Shown here in pieces: positions 26,700 to 35,800 of a DNA stretch of 58,008 bases. Numbering within the stretch: the stretch's first letter is position 1; every line of letters begins with the position of its first letter. A model generated the notes under the pieces. It had not been told where the DNA came from. It made no database searches and worked only from the letters and a program-made list of their open reading frames with translations. Location: NCBI GenBank assembly GCA_018672825.1, contig JABHUE010000051.1, forward strand, positions 1 to 58,008. The letters run 5' to 3'. The position numbers were made by a program, and so were the translations under genes. The stretch is from Pseudomonadota bacterium (GTDB lineage Bacteria > Pseudomonadota > Gammaproteobacteria > Arenicellales > UBA868).

Positions 26700-27644
26700 A
26701 TGCGTCTCGAGTGGCTAGAAGATATCTTGGCCGTTATTGAAACCGGGTCGTTTATCGAAGCGGCCAAGCGCCGATTTTTATCTCAACCGGCTTTCTCCCG
26801 CCGGATTCGAATGATCGAAGCGCATGTGGGTGCCGAACTTTTTGACCGATCAAAAAAACCCGTAAAACTTAAGTCAGGCGTCAGTGCGCACCAAGCATCG
26901 ATTAGAGAACTCGTTGTCCGCCTGCATGAGCTTAGGGCAGATTTAAAAAAACAGGCTCAGGATGGCGAAAATCAAATCATTATTGCAAGTCAGCACGCAA
27001 TCACGACGTCTGTCGCCCCTTCTCTTATAAAAAATATTTCTGCAAAAAATAACTTAAGCACCTTACTCAAATCCGCAAATAGAGATGAATGCTACGCGCT
27101 CCTGATGACCAAGCAGGTCGATATTATTTTAATTCACCATTCAAATGCAGATGAATCACTTGATCACCAGGGCTTTTTCCAGAAGTACGAACTTGCTCAA
27201 GAACGACTAATTCCTGTTTGCCTGACCTCTGAACATAAAGCAATCAAAAGCCACATGGCTGAAGGATGGCTTCCAGTCATCGCATACCCATCTGACTCTT
27301 ATCTGGGCCAAGTTATCGAGCGAGAGGTATTTTTTCAGCTACGCGCCCAGCTCACAATTAACCGAGTAGCCGAAACCTCTTTAACGCTTGCTATCCTGCC
27401 AATGACGCTGGCAGGCGTCGGGATAGGATGGCTTCCCGACTCACTGGTCGCTGCTGATCTCGCTTCCGGCCAACTTACTGACTTACGTGACGCACTGCCT
27501 GATTGCGAACTCAGCGTAATGGCTATCCGGCTTCGTGATTCCGAGTCGATATTTGAATCTGAAGTCTGGGAGACCGTAGCCGCGTATATTGATTATCCGC
27601 AAACCAGAAACGCTAAGTCAAAAAGCTTCGAATCAGGTCATTAA
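26700..27644 (+). CDS. LysR-type transcriptional regulator
   Basis: A 314-residue regulator with an N-terminal winged helix (about 1-60; GSFIEAAKRRFLSQPAFSRR, then GAELFDRSKKPVKL) and a LysR substrate-binding domain (about 88-300). It is divergent from the cuyA-like gene with a 109-bp gap, the classic arrangement for a regulator of its neighbour. I infer control of cysteate or sulfonate use. Its last 32 bp overlap the end of the convergent alpha/beta hydrolase gene. Confidence 0.92.
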   Translation: MRLEWLEDILAVIETGSFIEAAKRRFLSQPAFSRRIRMIEAHVGAELFDRSKKPVKLKSGVSAHQASIRELVVRLHELRADLKKQAQDGENQIIIASQHAITTSVAPSLIKNISAKNNLSTLLKSANRDECYALLMTKQVDIILIHHSNADESLDHQGFFQKYELAQERLIPVCLTSEHKAIKSHMAEGWLPVIAYPSDSYLGQVIEREVFFQLRAQLTINRVAETSLTLAILPMTLAGVGIGWLPDSLVAADLASGQLTDLRDALPDCELSVMAIRLRDSESIFESEVWETVAAYIDYPQTRNAKSKSFESGH

Positions 27645-28368
27645 CGACTACTGGTTTTTCCATATGGACGTTATGCGCACACCCTTCAACAATCTCAATA
27701 CGCACATCTGGGATCCGATCCAGGAAAAGCTGCTGCTGGCTCCAATCATACGAGCGGTCCTCGCGGGCCCAAATCACCAGCGTGGGCGCCGTAATTTGAC
27801 TCAACTGCTCTCGGCCATCCCAATGTTCCCAAGCCTCGAGGCTAGCGAGCGCCGCTTGCTTGGTGGCTTTTGCGCCTTCTGATTGACATAGCGACAAACC
27901 CGCTTCGAGATCGGGATTCAAAAACCACGTTCGCGCGATGTTCTCTCGTGCATGCTCAAGACCGAGGTGTAGGATTTTCCTTCTTGACTCTTCTATAGGC
28001 TCAAATCGGTTGGGCAAAACGCCCATCGACCCTGTTCCCAAACAAATCAGGCGGTTGATGCGGTCGGGTCGGTTTGCGGCCATCTCTTGAACAATCATAC
28101 CGCCCATTGAGTGACCGAGTAGGTCAACTTTTTCAATCTCGAGAGAGTCAAGAAGACGGCAAATATCATCGACATTACCGGGGATGCTTGACGGTGCTTC
28201 TAGGTGAGCACTTTCTCCATACCCCGCAAGTGACGGCATGATTAGCTCGAAATGATCCTGCAACGGCTCCTGAAACTGCCACATAAACTGTCCACCAAGA
28301 TAACCATGGACAAGCATTAAGGGGGAGCCCGAGCCGATACGGCGATGCATTAACAAATCCTTACTCAT
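27613..28368 (-). CDS. Alpha/beta hydrolase
   Basis: A 251-residue soluble hydrolase with oxyanion region LMLVHGYLGGQFMWQFQ, nucleophile elbow LGHSMGG (Ser), an Asp in REDRSYDW and a final His in GCAHNVHMEKP. It matches small esterase/carboxylic-ester hydrolases. It follows the betaine-type permease gene by 22 bp on the same strand and may hydrolyse an imported ester. Substrate unknown. Confidence 0.88.
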   Translation of the reverse strand: MSKDLLMHRRIGSGSPLMLVHGYLGGQFMWQFQEPLQDHFELIMPSLAGYGESAHLEAPSSIPGNVDDICRLLDSLEIEKVDLLGHSMGGMIVQEMAANRPDRINRLICLGTGSMGVLPNRFEPIEESRRKILHLGLEHARENIARTWFLNPDLEAGLSLCQSEGAKATKQAALASLEAWEHWDGREQLSQITAPTLVIWAREDRSYDWSQQQLFLDRIPDVRIEIVEGCAHNVHMEKPVVVNDLIRSFLT

Positions 28369-28390
28369 TTTTGCTCACCGTGAATCCTGG

Positions 28391-29893
28391 CTAAACACGC
28401 CCTTTCCCTTGAATGACCCGATCTAGAATCAAAGCGCAGAACAAGATCGCAACACCAGCAAGAATGCCCTGCCCCACGTTCGCGTACTGAAGAGCTTCCA
28501 GTACGTCCTGACCCAAGCCTTTCGCGCCAATTAAAGAGGCCACCACGACCATCGCCAAACTAAGCATCACAGTCTGATTAACACCTGCCAAAATAGTAGG
28601 CATGGCGAGCGGTAGATCAACCTTGGTCAGCAGATACCATTTGGATGCGCCATAGGCAATTGCTGCCTCTCGAATCGTTTCGGGAACGCCCTTTAATCCT
28701 AAAACCGTTAACCGCACCACAGGGGTTCCGCCAAAAATCATCGTAATAATCACCGCTGCTACTTTCCCGGTTCCAAAAAAGGCAATGACCGGGATCATGA
28801 ATACAAAGGCGGGCATCGTTTGCATAAAATCCATAATCGGACGTATCAGTGCATAAAAGCGTGGCCGGGTCGAACAATAAATTCCAAGCGGAATACCGAT
28901 TGAAATACTGAGAATGGCGGCGGTGCCGAGCAACGCAAGCGTTGTCATTGCCTTAACCCAAAATCCCAATAACCCCATATAGGCCAAAAATGCGATCGAA
29001 TAAATAGCCGCTCGCGGACCTGCTGACAAGCCCGTCATGACAGCAATCGCGCTGATCACAACAATCCATGGGGTCTTTACAAACAGCATCTCAAGCGAAT
29101 CAAGTACGCTGCGAATCCCGATGGTGATTGCAGTAAAAAGTGCATCCCCTCTTATAACTGCATAGTCAAACGCTCGCTCTACACCATCAATAGACATCAA
29201 CCGAATCTCGGGATGGGTTGGGAAGTCTTGAAATAACCCAATCAGGTTTGGAAAACTATAGTGAACCGTTGATAGCAGCATGACGGTAGATGAAAAAAGC
29301 ACGGTCAGGCCTATATCAACAGAGCGCATTCCAGATCGAATCGAACGATCAGACAACCACTCAGAAAACCGTTTTTCTAAAATCATGTTTGCAAGCGCCG
29401 CCTGCAAAATACGAATCGTGGTCCAGAGAATAATGCCCGTAATGGCAATCCAAAAGCCCATCTCTTCAATCCGCTGAGCCTCCTGAACATAACCTGCAAT
29501 CGAGTCCTCTAACGATTTGATCGTTCTTTTAAAAACATCCACTTTATCGGAATTGGACTCCACAGCTGCTTGGAGCTGTTTTTGTCGAAAATCAATTGTG
29601 GATTGAATCTGATCGATTTTTTTGTAGGCATCTGCGCTGATGTCTCCAAAGAATCCCCGTACGATCTGAACCACCGCAAAAGTTTCAATCAACAAAAAGG
29701 CAAGCGCCCAGCTCCAGATATTTCGAATGCCAAACCAAAGTGTGCCCAACAAAAAAGCTGCCCAATTAAAAGAAAAAACATAACGGGTACTGTTATTAAT
29801 CCGCACGAATTCTTTGACGTAGTAATCTGGGCTTGTCTTGACAAACTCCCGTATCTGATTGTCATTAATCATCATGCTGTCTGATTTACTCAT
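28391..29893 (-). CDS. proW: Glycine betaine/proline-type ABC permease (ProW) with fused N-terminal domain
   Basis: About 500 residues from the ATG at 29893, preceded by GGAG at 7 nt and overlapping the ATPase stop by 8 bases. The C-terminal half (about 290-505) is a ProW/OpuAB permease with the EAA loop (IREAAIAYGASKWYLLTKVD). The first ~290 residues are extra: a DUF2628-like membrane segment (FSFNWAAFLLGTLWFGIRN, about 46-64), a charged coiled-coil-like stretch (about 95-150) and more helices. E. coli ProW is about 354 residues. The added part may sense membrane or osmotic state. The permease function is firm; the role of the extension is not. Confidence 0.88.
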   Translation of the reverse strand: MSKSDSMMINDNQIREFVKTSPDYYVKEFVRINNSTRYVFSFNWAAFLLGTLWFGIRNIWSWALAFLLIETFAVVQIVRGFFGDISADAYKKIDQIQSTIDFRQKQLQAAVESNSDKVDVFKRTIKSLEDSIAGYVQEAQRIEEMGFWIAITGIILWTTIRILQAALANMILEKRFSEWLSDRSIRSGMRSVDIGLTVLFSSTVMLLSTVHYSFPNLIGLFQDFPTHPEIRLMSIDGVERAFDYAVIRGDALFTAITIGIRSVLDSLEMLFVKTPWIVVISAIAVMTGLSAGPRAAIYSIAFLAYMGLLGFWVKAMTTLALLGTAAILSISIGIPLGIYCSTRPRFYALIRPIMDFMQTMPAFVFMIPVIAFFGTGKVAAVIITMIFGGTPVVRLTVLGLKGVPETIREAAIAYGASKWYLLTKVDLPLAMPTILAGVNQTVMLSLAMVVVASLIGAKGLGQDVLEALQYANVGQGILAGVAILFCALILDRVIQGKGRV

Positions 29894-30950
29894 CACGATG
29901 CTCCGCAATTGAGTTAAGCAGCACTTTTTGTGTCACGACACCTGTTGTCACGTGTGCGCCGTTTTCAATCACAATTGGACCATCAGTTTTAACCAGCTTT
30001 TCAATGAGCATTCCGATCGCAGCATCCTCACTCGCCCTGACAGCATCTGCCGGAAACGGGCCATTTGCCTGCTCATATTGTTGGACAGACATCATGATCG
30101 ACTTTGCCTTCACGATATCCAATCGACTGATTCCTTTTACAAAATCTGCAACGTAACCATCATTAGGATCCATAATAATTTCTTCAGGTGTACCTACTTG
30201 AATCACCTGGCCATCTCTCATAATAGCAATCCGATGCCCTACCTTGACCGCCTCGTCCAGATCGTGCGTAATGAAAACAGTCGTTTTTTTTAACTGTCGA
30301 GACAGCTTGATGAACTCCGACTGGAGCTGTCGTCTGATTAACGGATCCAACGCGCTAAAGGGTTCATCCATTAAAAGAATTTCAGGGTCGGCGGCGAGCG
30401 CACGAGCGAGGCCCACTCGCTGCTGCATGCCGCCCGAAAGCTCATGCGCATATTTGCTGCCCCAGCCTGTTAGCTCAACAATGTCGAGGATCTCCTCGGC
30501 CCGGCGATACCTTTGATTCTTATTGACCCCTCGAATTTCGAGGGGCAGCGCAATATTGTCGATCACAGACCGATGCGGCATCAGGGCAAAATTCTGAAAC
30601 ACCATGCCGATTTTTTTATTCCGAAACGTCCGAAGCGCCTCTTTCTCGAGCGCCATCACATCCTGACCATCAATCAGAATTTTCCCCAGTGTGGGCTCCA
30701 GGAGGCGATTGATGTGCCGGACCAGCGTCGACTTGCCACTTCCGGACAGCCCCATCACGCAAAAAATTTCGCCCGGGTTAACGTCAAAAGACACATCTGA
30801 AACACCGATGACAGCGTTGTATTTCTCAAGCGCGTATTGTTTGGAGATTTGATTTTTTGCTATGGCTTCAAGCACCTCAGGTGAGGTGTTGCCAAATATC
30901 TTTGAGACGTTCTGAATCTCAATAAAGCTGCCGGAATGATTTTGTGACAT
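29886..30950 (-). CDS. proV: Glycine betaine/proline-type ABC ATPase (ProV)
   Basis: A 354-residue ATPase. The N-terminal IQNVSKIFGNTSPEVLEAIA is typical of ProV/OpuAA. Walker A is MGLSGSGKST, the signature LSGGMQQRVGLARALAA, Walker B EILLMDEPFSALD, and the switch His is in FITHDLDEA. The C-terminal ~80 residues form a CBS-like regulatory tail (DGPIVIENGAHVTTGVVTQK), shorter than the two full CBS repeats of E. coli ProV. It couples with the fused permease downstream and the binding protein upstream. No clear ribosome site precedes the ATG. Confidence 0.92.
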   Translation of the reverse strand: MSQNHSGSFIEIQNVSKIFGNTSPEVLEAIAKNQISKQYALEKYNAVIGVSDVSFDVNPGEIFCVMGLSGSGKSTLVRHINRLLEPTLGKILIDGQDVMALEKEALRTFRNKKIGMVFQNFALMPHRSVIDNIALPLEIRGVNKNQRYRRAEEILDIVELTGWGSKYAHELSGGMQQRVGLARALAADPEILLMDEPFSALDPLIRRQLQSEFIKLSRQLKKTTVFITHDLDEAVKVGHRIAIMRDGQVIQVGTPEEIIMDPNDGYVADFVKGISRLDIVKAKSIMMSVQQYEQANGPFPADAVRASEDAAIGMLIEKLVKTDGPIVIENGAHVTTGVVTQKVLLNSIAEHRDE

Positions 30951-30958
30951 TTTTTTCG

Positions 30959-30985
30959 AAAAAAAACCGGCGCCGCAGCGCCGGT
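30959..30985 (-). terminator. Terminator/attenuator between proX and proV
   Basis: On the minus strand an 8-bp G-C rich stem (ACCGGCGC / GCGCCGGT, 30966-30985, 4-base loop) is followed by eight T. It lies between the binding-protein stop and the ATPase start and would leave more binding-protein transcript than ATPase and permease transcript. Confidence 0.9.
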
Positions 30986-31006
30986 CTTATTATAGGCTTT
31001 ACCGGA

Positions 31007-31969
31007 TTACAGTCCCAACCATCCATCAACTACTTTTGGGTTATTGCTGATCCACTCCTGAGCCACTTCTGCAGGATCGCGCTTATTCACTGATACTTCG
31101 TATGCCAGCGCTGAGACATCGTCCGCTGTTAGCTGAAAATTGTTAAAGAACTCAACAATCGCAGGTGATTTAGATTCGAGCGACGTGCCCCATCCAATCT
31201 GGATCTGCTTCAATGCATCTTTCGATGCGACATAGGATTTGGTATACCAATCCGGATCTGCTTTTGGTTGAACCATCGTGTATTTGGCTGGATCATATGC
31301 CGGCTCGCTTAACATGACGATATCAGCCATGCCCCAAATCGCATGGGGTTTGTAGCAATAAAATGCATAGCCTTCACCTTTCTTGATGGAATCAAGCACG
31401 CGAGCATTTTTTACCGCCTCTGCCGCTCGAACCGCTTCGATACCAGAGTCATAAAGTTTGTAGTCGCGAAGCTTTACCTGATTAACGTTAGCTGAGGCCC
31501 AGCCATCAGCGCCAATCCAAAACTCGCCTTTACCATTCCCATCGCTATCCATCGCGGCAACCACTTCCGGCCGACCGAGGTCGAATATGGACGTAATATT
31601 CATCTTTTTAGCGAAGTCCTGAGAGACGCAATAGCCCTGATTTCCCTCGTAGCTCTTGCTACTCAGTTTGAGCGTGCCCTTTGGCACCAGATCATTGGTG
31701 TAGGCCTCCTGGTTTGGCAGCCAGACATCAGGATGAACTTCGATCTCTCCCTTGCTGCGATCAATTGCGCCGTAGATAGAGGTATTGTTGCCAGGTACAA
31801 TATTGGCTTCTCCGCCCATCTTATCGGTGACGACAGCGGCGAGTAGGTTCGCAATCGCAGTAGCGCCGGTCCAGCCTGGATCGCCGATATTGACCTGCTC
31901 TGCATAACTTACGGTCGTTGTGCTAAAGACTAGCGCAGCGGCTAACGCCGTTTTCTTTAAAATCTTCAT
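31007..31969 (-). CDS. proX: Glycine betaine-type ABC substrate-binding protein (ProX/OpuAC)
   Basis: A 320-residue periplasmic binding protein with a signal peptide (MKILKKTALAAALVFSTTTV, cleavage near SYAEQ). The mature part has the OpuAC-type motifs VNIGDPGWTGATAIANLLAA, EVHPDVWLPNQ and GYAFYCYKPHAIWGM; the aromatic residues fit a cage for a quaternary ammonium group. It is the first gene of the proX-proV-proW order and is separated from proV by an attenuator. Ligand may be glycine betaine, proline betaine, choline or DMSP. Confidence 0.9.
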   Translation of the reverse strand: MKILKKTALAAALVFSTTTVSYAEQVNIGDPGWTGATAIANLLAAVVTDKMGGEANIVPGNNTSIYGAIDRSKGEIEVHPDVWLPNQEAYTNDLVPKGTLKLSSKSYEGNQGYCVSQDFAKKMNITSIFDLGRPEVVAAMDSDGNGKGEFWIGADGWASANVNQVKLRDYKLYDSGIEAVRAAEAVKNARVLDSIKKGEGYAFYCYKPHAIWGMADIVMLSEPAYDPAKYTMVQPKADPDWYTKSYVASKDALKQIQIGWGTSLESKSPAIVEFFNNFQLTADDVSALAYEVSVNKRDPAEVAQEWISNNPKVVDGWLGL

Positions 31970-32305
31970 GGGTTGCTCCTTTTGTTTTTTTTCAACTAAT
32001 AATCTGTTGCCACCCCACTCTCTATTCAGAGAAGAAGTAACTAAAATAAGTATTAATTACCTAAACCTCCATTTCAAATGCAAATTAACAGCGCTTATAT
32101 GCGTCTTTTGCATTTTGTATCGTTTTCTGACGACAATCTCAGGATTTTGTCGAAGTCCAATCTCGAATCGTTTTATATTTCGGGGTCGCGCAGTATCACA
32201 ACTCATCGACCATAAGCTTTTCTAAAAAAGTCCACGCCGTTTCAGAAAGTTCTAGCGCAAAACCCAGTACGGACTTTTAAAAATTTAGTACTTGAGGATT
32301 TACTT
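31970..32305. other. 336-bp divergent intergenic region upstream of proX
   Basis: Lies between the proX start and the membrane-protein gene, which are divergent, so it should hold both promoters. It is A-T rich. I see no open frame, riboswitch-like fold or repeat that I can support. Confidence 0.5.
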
Positions 32306-32893
32306 TTGCTAACACCCGCACAGATTTTAGTTGTCATCAGTACCGTGCTGATGGTTTGGGGTGGATACGACTATCTTCGCGACACCTTAGCGGGCAAGAC
32401 GAAACCGAATCGCGTCTCATGGTCACTATGGGCGCTGGCCCCTCTGATCAGTATTGGCGCTGCTTTCTCAGCAGGCGCTGATCCCTGGGCATCTGTTCGA
32501 GTCATTGTTGGTGGCATCGTTCCCGGCACCATTTTTTTTGCGTCTTTTGTAAATAAAAGCAGCTACTGGCAACTCAAAAAATTCGATTGGGTTTGCGGCG
32601 CCCTTTCTCTTTTTGCATTGATCTTCTGGCAATTCGCTGATTCACCTTTAATTGCTGTCCTGCTTGCAAGTAGTGCCAATACCCTTGCTTCTGTTCCTAC
32701 ATTTGTAAAAGCATGGAAATATCCCGAAACCGAATCACGACTCATCTTTATCACCAGCTTCGTGAGCGCGATTATCATAATTCCCGCGATCCCAGAATGG
32801 AATATCGTCAACGCGGCTTTTCAAATCAGTTTGATGCTGACCACTGGCGCAATGGTTATCGCGATCTACCGGAAAAATCTTGGCATCAAATAG
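32306..32893 (+). CDS. Multi-pass membrane protein, possibly PQ-loop/SWEET-like
   Basis: A 195-residue protein with about six or seven hydrophobic helices and TTG as start (GAGG about 10 nt upstream). Two halves look similar: each has a Lys/Pro-containing loop before an amphipathic helix (KTKPNRVSWSLWALAPLIS; WKYPETESRLIFITSFVSA), reminiscent of PQ-loop transporters. The resemblance is weak and the function unknown. It stands alone between the proX gene and the interrupted outer-membrane gene. Confidence 0.6.
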   Translation: MLTPAQILVVISTVLMVWGGYDYLRDTLAGKTKPNRVSWSLWALAPLISIGAAFSAGADPWASVRVIVGGIVPGTIFFASFVNKSSYWQLKKFDWVCGALSLFALIFWQFADSPLIAVLLASSANTLASVPTFVKAWKYPETESRLIFITSFVSAIIIIPAIPEWNIVNAAFQISLMLTTGAMVIAIYRKNLGIK

Positions 32894-32973
32894 ATTTTTC
32901 GAATTAGTTCTCATTCTTATTCTTATTTGATAAAATCGAAATCCGGAAGAAAGTAACAGAGAAAAAAGTCGCA

Positions 32974-33810
32974 ATGAATCGGTGGTTAGATTCCAAACGC
33001 GCAATTAATATCAAAACATGGTCACTGTGCACGATTCTTTTCGTGAGCTTGATATTAACGTCCCCGGGAGTAAATGCAGCGGCGTGGCTTGCCGAGACCG
33101 GAGCGTAATATCACTTTAATGCGTTTCACTATTATGAGACATCCTCATTTACCAGCCAAGACGGTGTCTCGAGTGCAACGGCCTTATATCGAAAATACGA
33201 ATCAATAAATCTCTCCGAATATGGCTTTAGTGATTCTCTAACACTCGGTGCAAAGTACGGATATATCTATGCCTCTCAAACTGGCACCGGTACAAGCAAG
33301 GGACTAACCGATCCTGAAGTCCTGGCGCGATTCGGAATTTGGAAGAATTCGAAAAATATAATTTCAATTCAACCCTCAATCAAAATACCACTCGGAAACG
33401 CAAACAAAGATCGGCCTTTCAGTACAGGAGAATATGACGCAGAGATAAGGTTGCTGTGGGGGTCATCGTTTTTAGACGCCCGACAATCTTTTTTTAATCT
33501 TGAAACCGCTTACAAGATTAGAGGTGGCAACAATCCAGACGAAATTAAGGTTGACGCTACCGGCGGCACCTATCTCGCAAGCAAGACCATGGCTTTAGCT
33601 CAATTATTTTCAACCGCATCTGCCGGTCATGAAGCTATATCGATCACGACGCGTAACCCCAGTGACTTCTACACACAGAAATTAGAATTGTCGTTGGTTC
33701 AAAAAGTCAAAAAGAACCTGTCAATTCAGATGGGAGTCTACGGTGAGATATTCAATGAAAATAGCGCCCGAGGAACTGGTGCCTTCATTTCACTTTGGAT
33801 ACGACGTTAA
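32974..33810 (+). pseudogene. Outer-membrane beta-barrel-like protein gene with in-frame TAA
   Basis: Reading from the ATG at 32974 gives 279 codons in one frame, interrupted only by TAA at 33106-33108 (codon 45). Before it are an N-terminal signal peptide (FVSLILTSPGVNAAAWLAET); after it comes a beta-strand-rich barrel with alternating aromatic residues, ending in FISLWIRR. The sequence on both sides reads as one protein, so this is a recent nonsense pseudogene, a sequencing error or a recoded stop. A shorter frame from TTG 33451 has no export signal. It precedes a glycosyltransferase gene by 21 bp, so it may be an outer-membrane partner of that system. Confidence 0.7.
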
Positions 33811-33831
33811 CTTAGTGCTGAGGGATCGAAG

Positions 33832-35739
33832 GTGGACCATTTTTCCGGGGAAATCAAACCCTCAAAGAATTCGATAGACCCGCAGCGAAAAAGGCTCGGT
33901 GATTCATTAATTGCCGCGGGCCACATTAGCCCCGAACAACTTCAATTCGCTCTAGAGACTCAGGCAACTTCAGGCAGGCGTCTGGGCGACATCCTGCACG
34001 CCCAAGCCCAACTACGGCCTCTGGATTACTATCAAACCCTAGCCAAACACTTCGACCTACCTTTTATTGAACTCACAAAAACGAAGGTTCGAAAAGGTTG
34101 TCTCGACAAGGCAGATCGGAACTTATATGCCCGTCAACTTCTGATTCCGGTAACAGTCTTTGAGGGCCGTTTTACCGTCGCAACCGCTGACCCATCACCA
34201 TCAATGTTTGAGTTTATAAAATCAAAATGGGGGGCCAACACCGACATTAAAGTCACATCTAAGTTTGATATTTTCTGGACATTGCAAGAGACCTTTAATG
34301 AGGACTATACCCATGAAATATTGAACGAGCTTTATACGAAAAATCCTCAAATGAGCGCACGGCAAGCGTTCAGCAAAAATCAGCGAATTATTCTGTTCGG
34401 AATTCTTATCACACTAATTGGTATGTTTTTCATTAATCCAACAGTTGCCGCTATTTTCATAAATAGCTTTATGACATTTGCAACCACTATTGTTCTGATA
34501 TTTAAGGTTGTCCTGTCTGTTTCAGGCGTATTAGTTCCGGCTAAACAACGGGGCTTACCCATCGAACTCGATGAAAAAACACTGCCGATCTACACGATCT
34601 TAATTCCGCTATACCGTGAATCAGAAATTACCCTGACCCACTTGACCACGCACCTCCAGACAATTGACTATCCTTCTGATTTGCTAGATATCAAGATGGT
34701 TGTCGAAGGCGATGACCATGAAACCATTGAAATCATTAAATCGCTGGCGCTCCCCTCTTTTTTTGAGATCGTGCGAGTTCCACCAAGTGAACTAAGAACC
34801 AAACCGAAAGCATGCAACTATGCTTTAAAGTTTGCCCGAGGGGAGTTTGTGACGATTTATGATGCAGAGGACAAGCCTGAGCTGGACCAGCTTAAACTTG
34901 CATTAATAGCTTATCGCGATGGCGGTGACGATCTTGCCTGCGTGCAGTGTGAATTAAATTATTACAATGCTCACGAAAACTGGCTCACTCGAATGTTCGC
35001 AATGGAATACACCTTCTGGTTTGATCTAATCCTTCCAGCAATGAATAACTTCAAGTTTCCGATTCCTCTCGGCGGGACCAGTAATCATTTCCGACTTGAT
35101 ACCATGGAAGAAATGCAGGCCTGGGATCCCTACAATGTGACAGAAGATGCCGATCTCGGCATTCGAATCTATCGTCTCGGCAACAAAACCACTGTCATTC
35201 CATCCACAACCTGGGAGGAAGCTACGTCCCGACTCATACCGTGGATCAAACAAAGAACTCGTTGGATCAAGGGCTATATGCAGACTTATCTGATACATCT
35301 ACGGAACCCGTCCAAGCTGTATCGAGAATTCGGATTTATGAAACTTCTGTCATTCCACTTATTTGTCGGAGGTAACGTTTTTGCCCATCTCGTCAATCTA
35401 ATTCTTTTTTTAATATTTTTAATCTCATTAACCATCGGGTTTGAAAAATCCAGAATCTTGTTTCCACCACTCGTGCTTGAGTTCGCTTTATTTAATTTGG
35501 TCGCCGGTAACTTATTGCTCATGTTTTTACATGTGATGGCCATTTCGAGGCGAAAAATGAAAATGAAAAGGATGGCTATTTACATCCTCACGGTTCCCGG
35601 TTATTGGCTACTCCACTCCATAGCAAGCTACCGAGCGCTCTACCAACTCTTCGTCAAACCTCACTACTGGGACAAAACAGATCACGGTGTCAGTCGATTT
35701 CTCCAATCGGATGGCAAGAGTGATCACGTTGACAGTTAG
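33832..35739 (+). CDS. Membrane glycosyltransferase family 2 with N-terminal MshEN domain (NfrB-like)
   Basis: A 635-residue protein starting with GTG. Residues about 18-75 form an MshEN/GSPII_E-N-type domain (LGDSLIAAGHISPEQLQFAL ... GRRLGDILH), a fold known to bind c-di-GMP in MshE. Two helices follow (about 184-235), then a GT2 catalytic domain with DAED (DxD), TEDADLG and the processive-type QRTRW motif, and C-terminal helices (about 500-610). Architecture resembles NfrB, the N4-phage adsorption glycosyltransferase. I infer c-di-GMP-controlled synthesis and export of a surface glycan through the barrel protein encoded just upstream. Confidence 0.88.
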   Translation: MDHFSGEIKPSKNSIDPQRKRLGDSLIAAGHISPEQLQFALETQATSGRRLGDILHAQAQLRPLDYYQTLAKHFDLPFIELTKTKVRKGCLDKADRNLYARQLLIPVTVFEGRFTVATADPSPSMFEFIKSKWGANTDIKVTSKFDIFWTLQETFNEDYTHEILNELYTKNPQMSARQAFSKNQRIILFGILITLIGMFFINPTVAAIFINSFMTFATTIVLIFKVVLSVSGVLVPAKQRGLPIELDEKTLPIYTILIPLYRESEITLTHLTTHLQTIDYPSDLLDIKMVVEGDDHETIEIIKSLALPSFFEIVRVPPSELRTKPKACNYALKFARGEFVTIYDAEDKPELDQLKLALIAYRDGGDDLACVQCELNYYNAHENWLTRMFAMEYTFWFDLILPAMNNFKFPIPLGGTSNHFRLDTMEEMQAWDPYNVTEDADLGIRIYRLGNKTTVIPSTTWEEATSRLIPWIKQRTRWIKGYMQTYLIHLRNPSKLYREFGFMKLLSFHLFVGGNVFAHLVNLILFLIFLISLTIGFEKSRILFPPLVLEFALFNLVAGNLLLMFLHVMAISRRKMKMKRMAIYILTVPGYWLLHSIASYRALYQLFVKPHYWDKTDHGVSRFLQSDGKSDHVDS

Positions 35740-35800
35740 ACAGCGTCGGGCCGGGACTCGGACTAACTCAGTCTCACTTCAGAAAAGGATTGCTTGATTC

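Noticed and set aside
33106-33108. Alternative genetic code with TAA as sense codon
   Set aside because: Several intact genes in the window end with TAA at normal positions, so TAA is a stop here.
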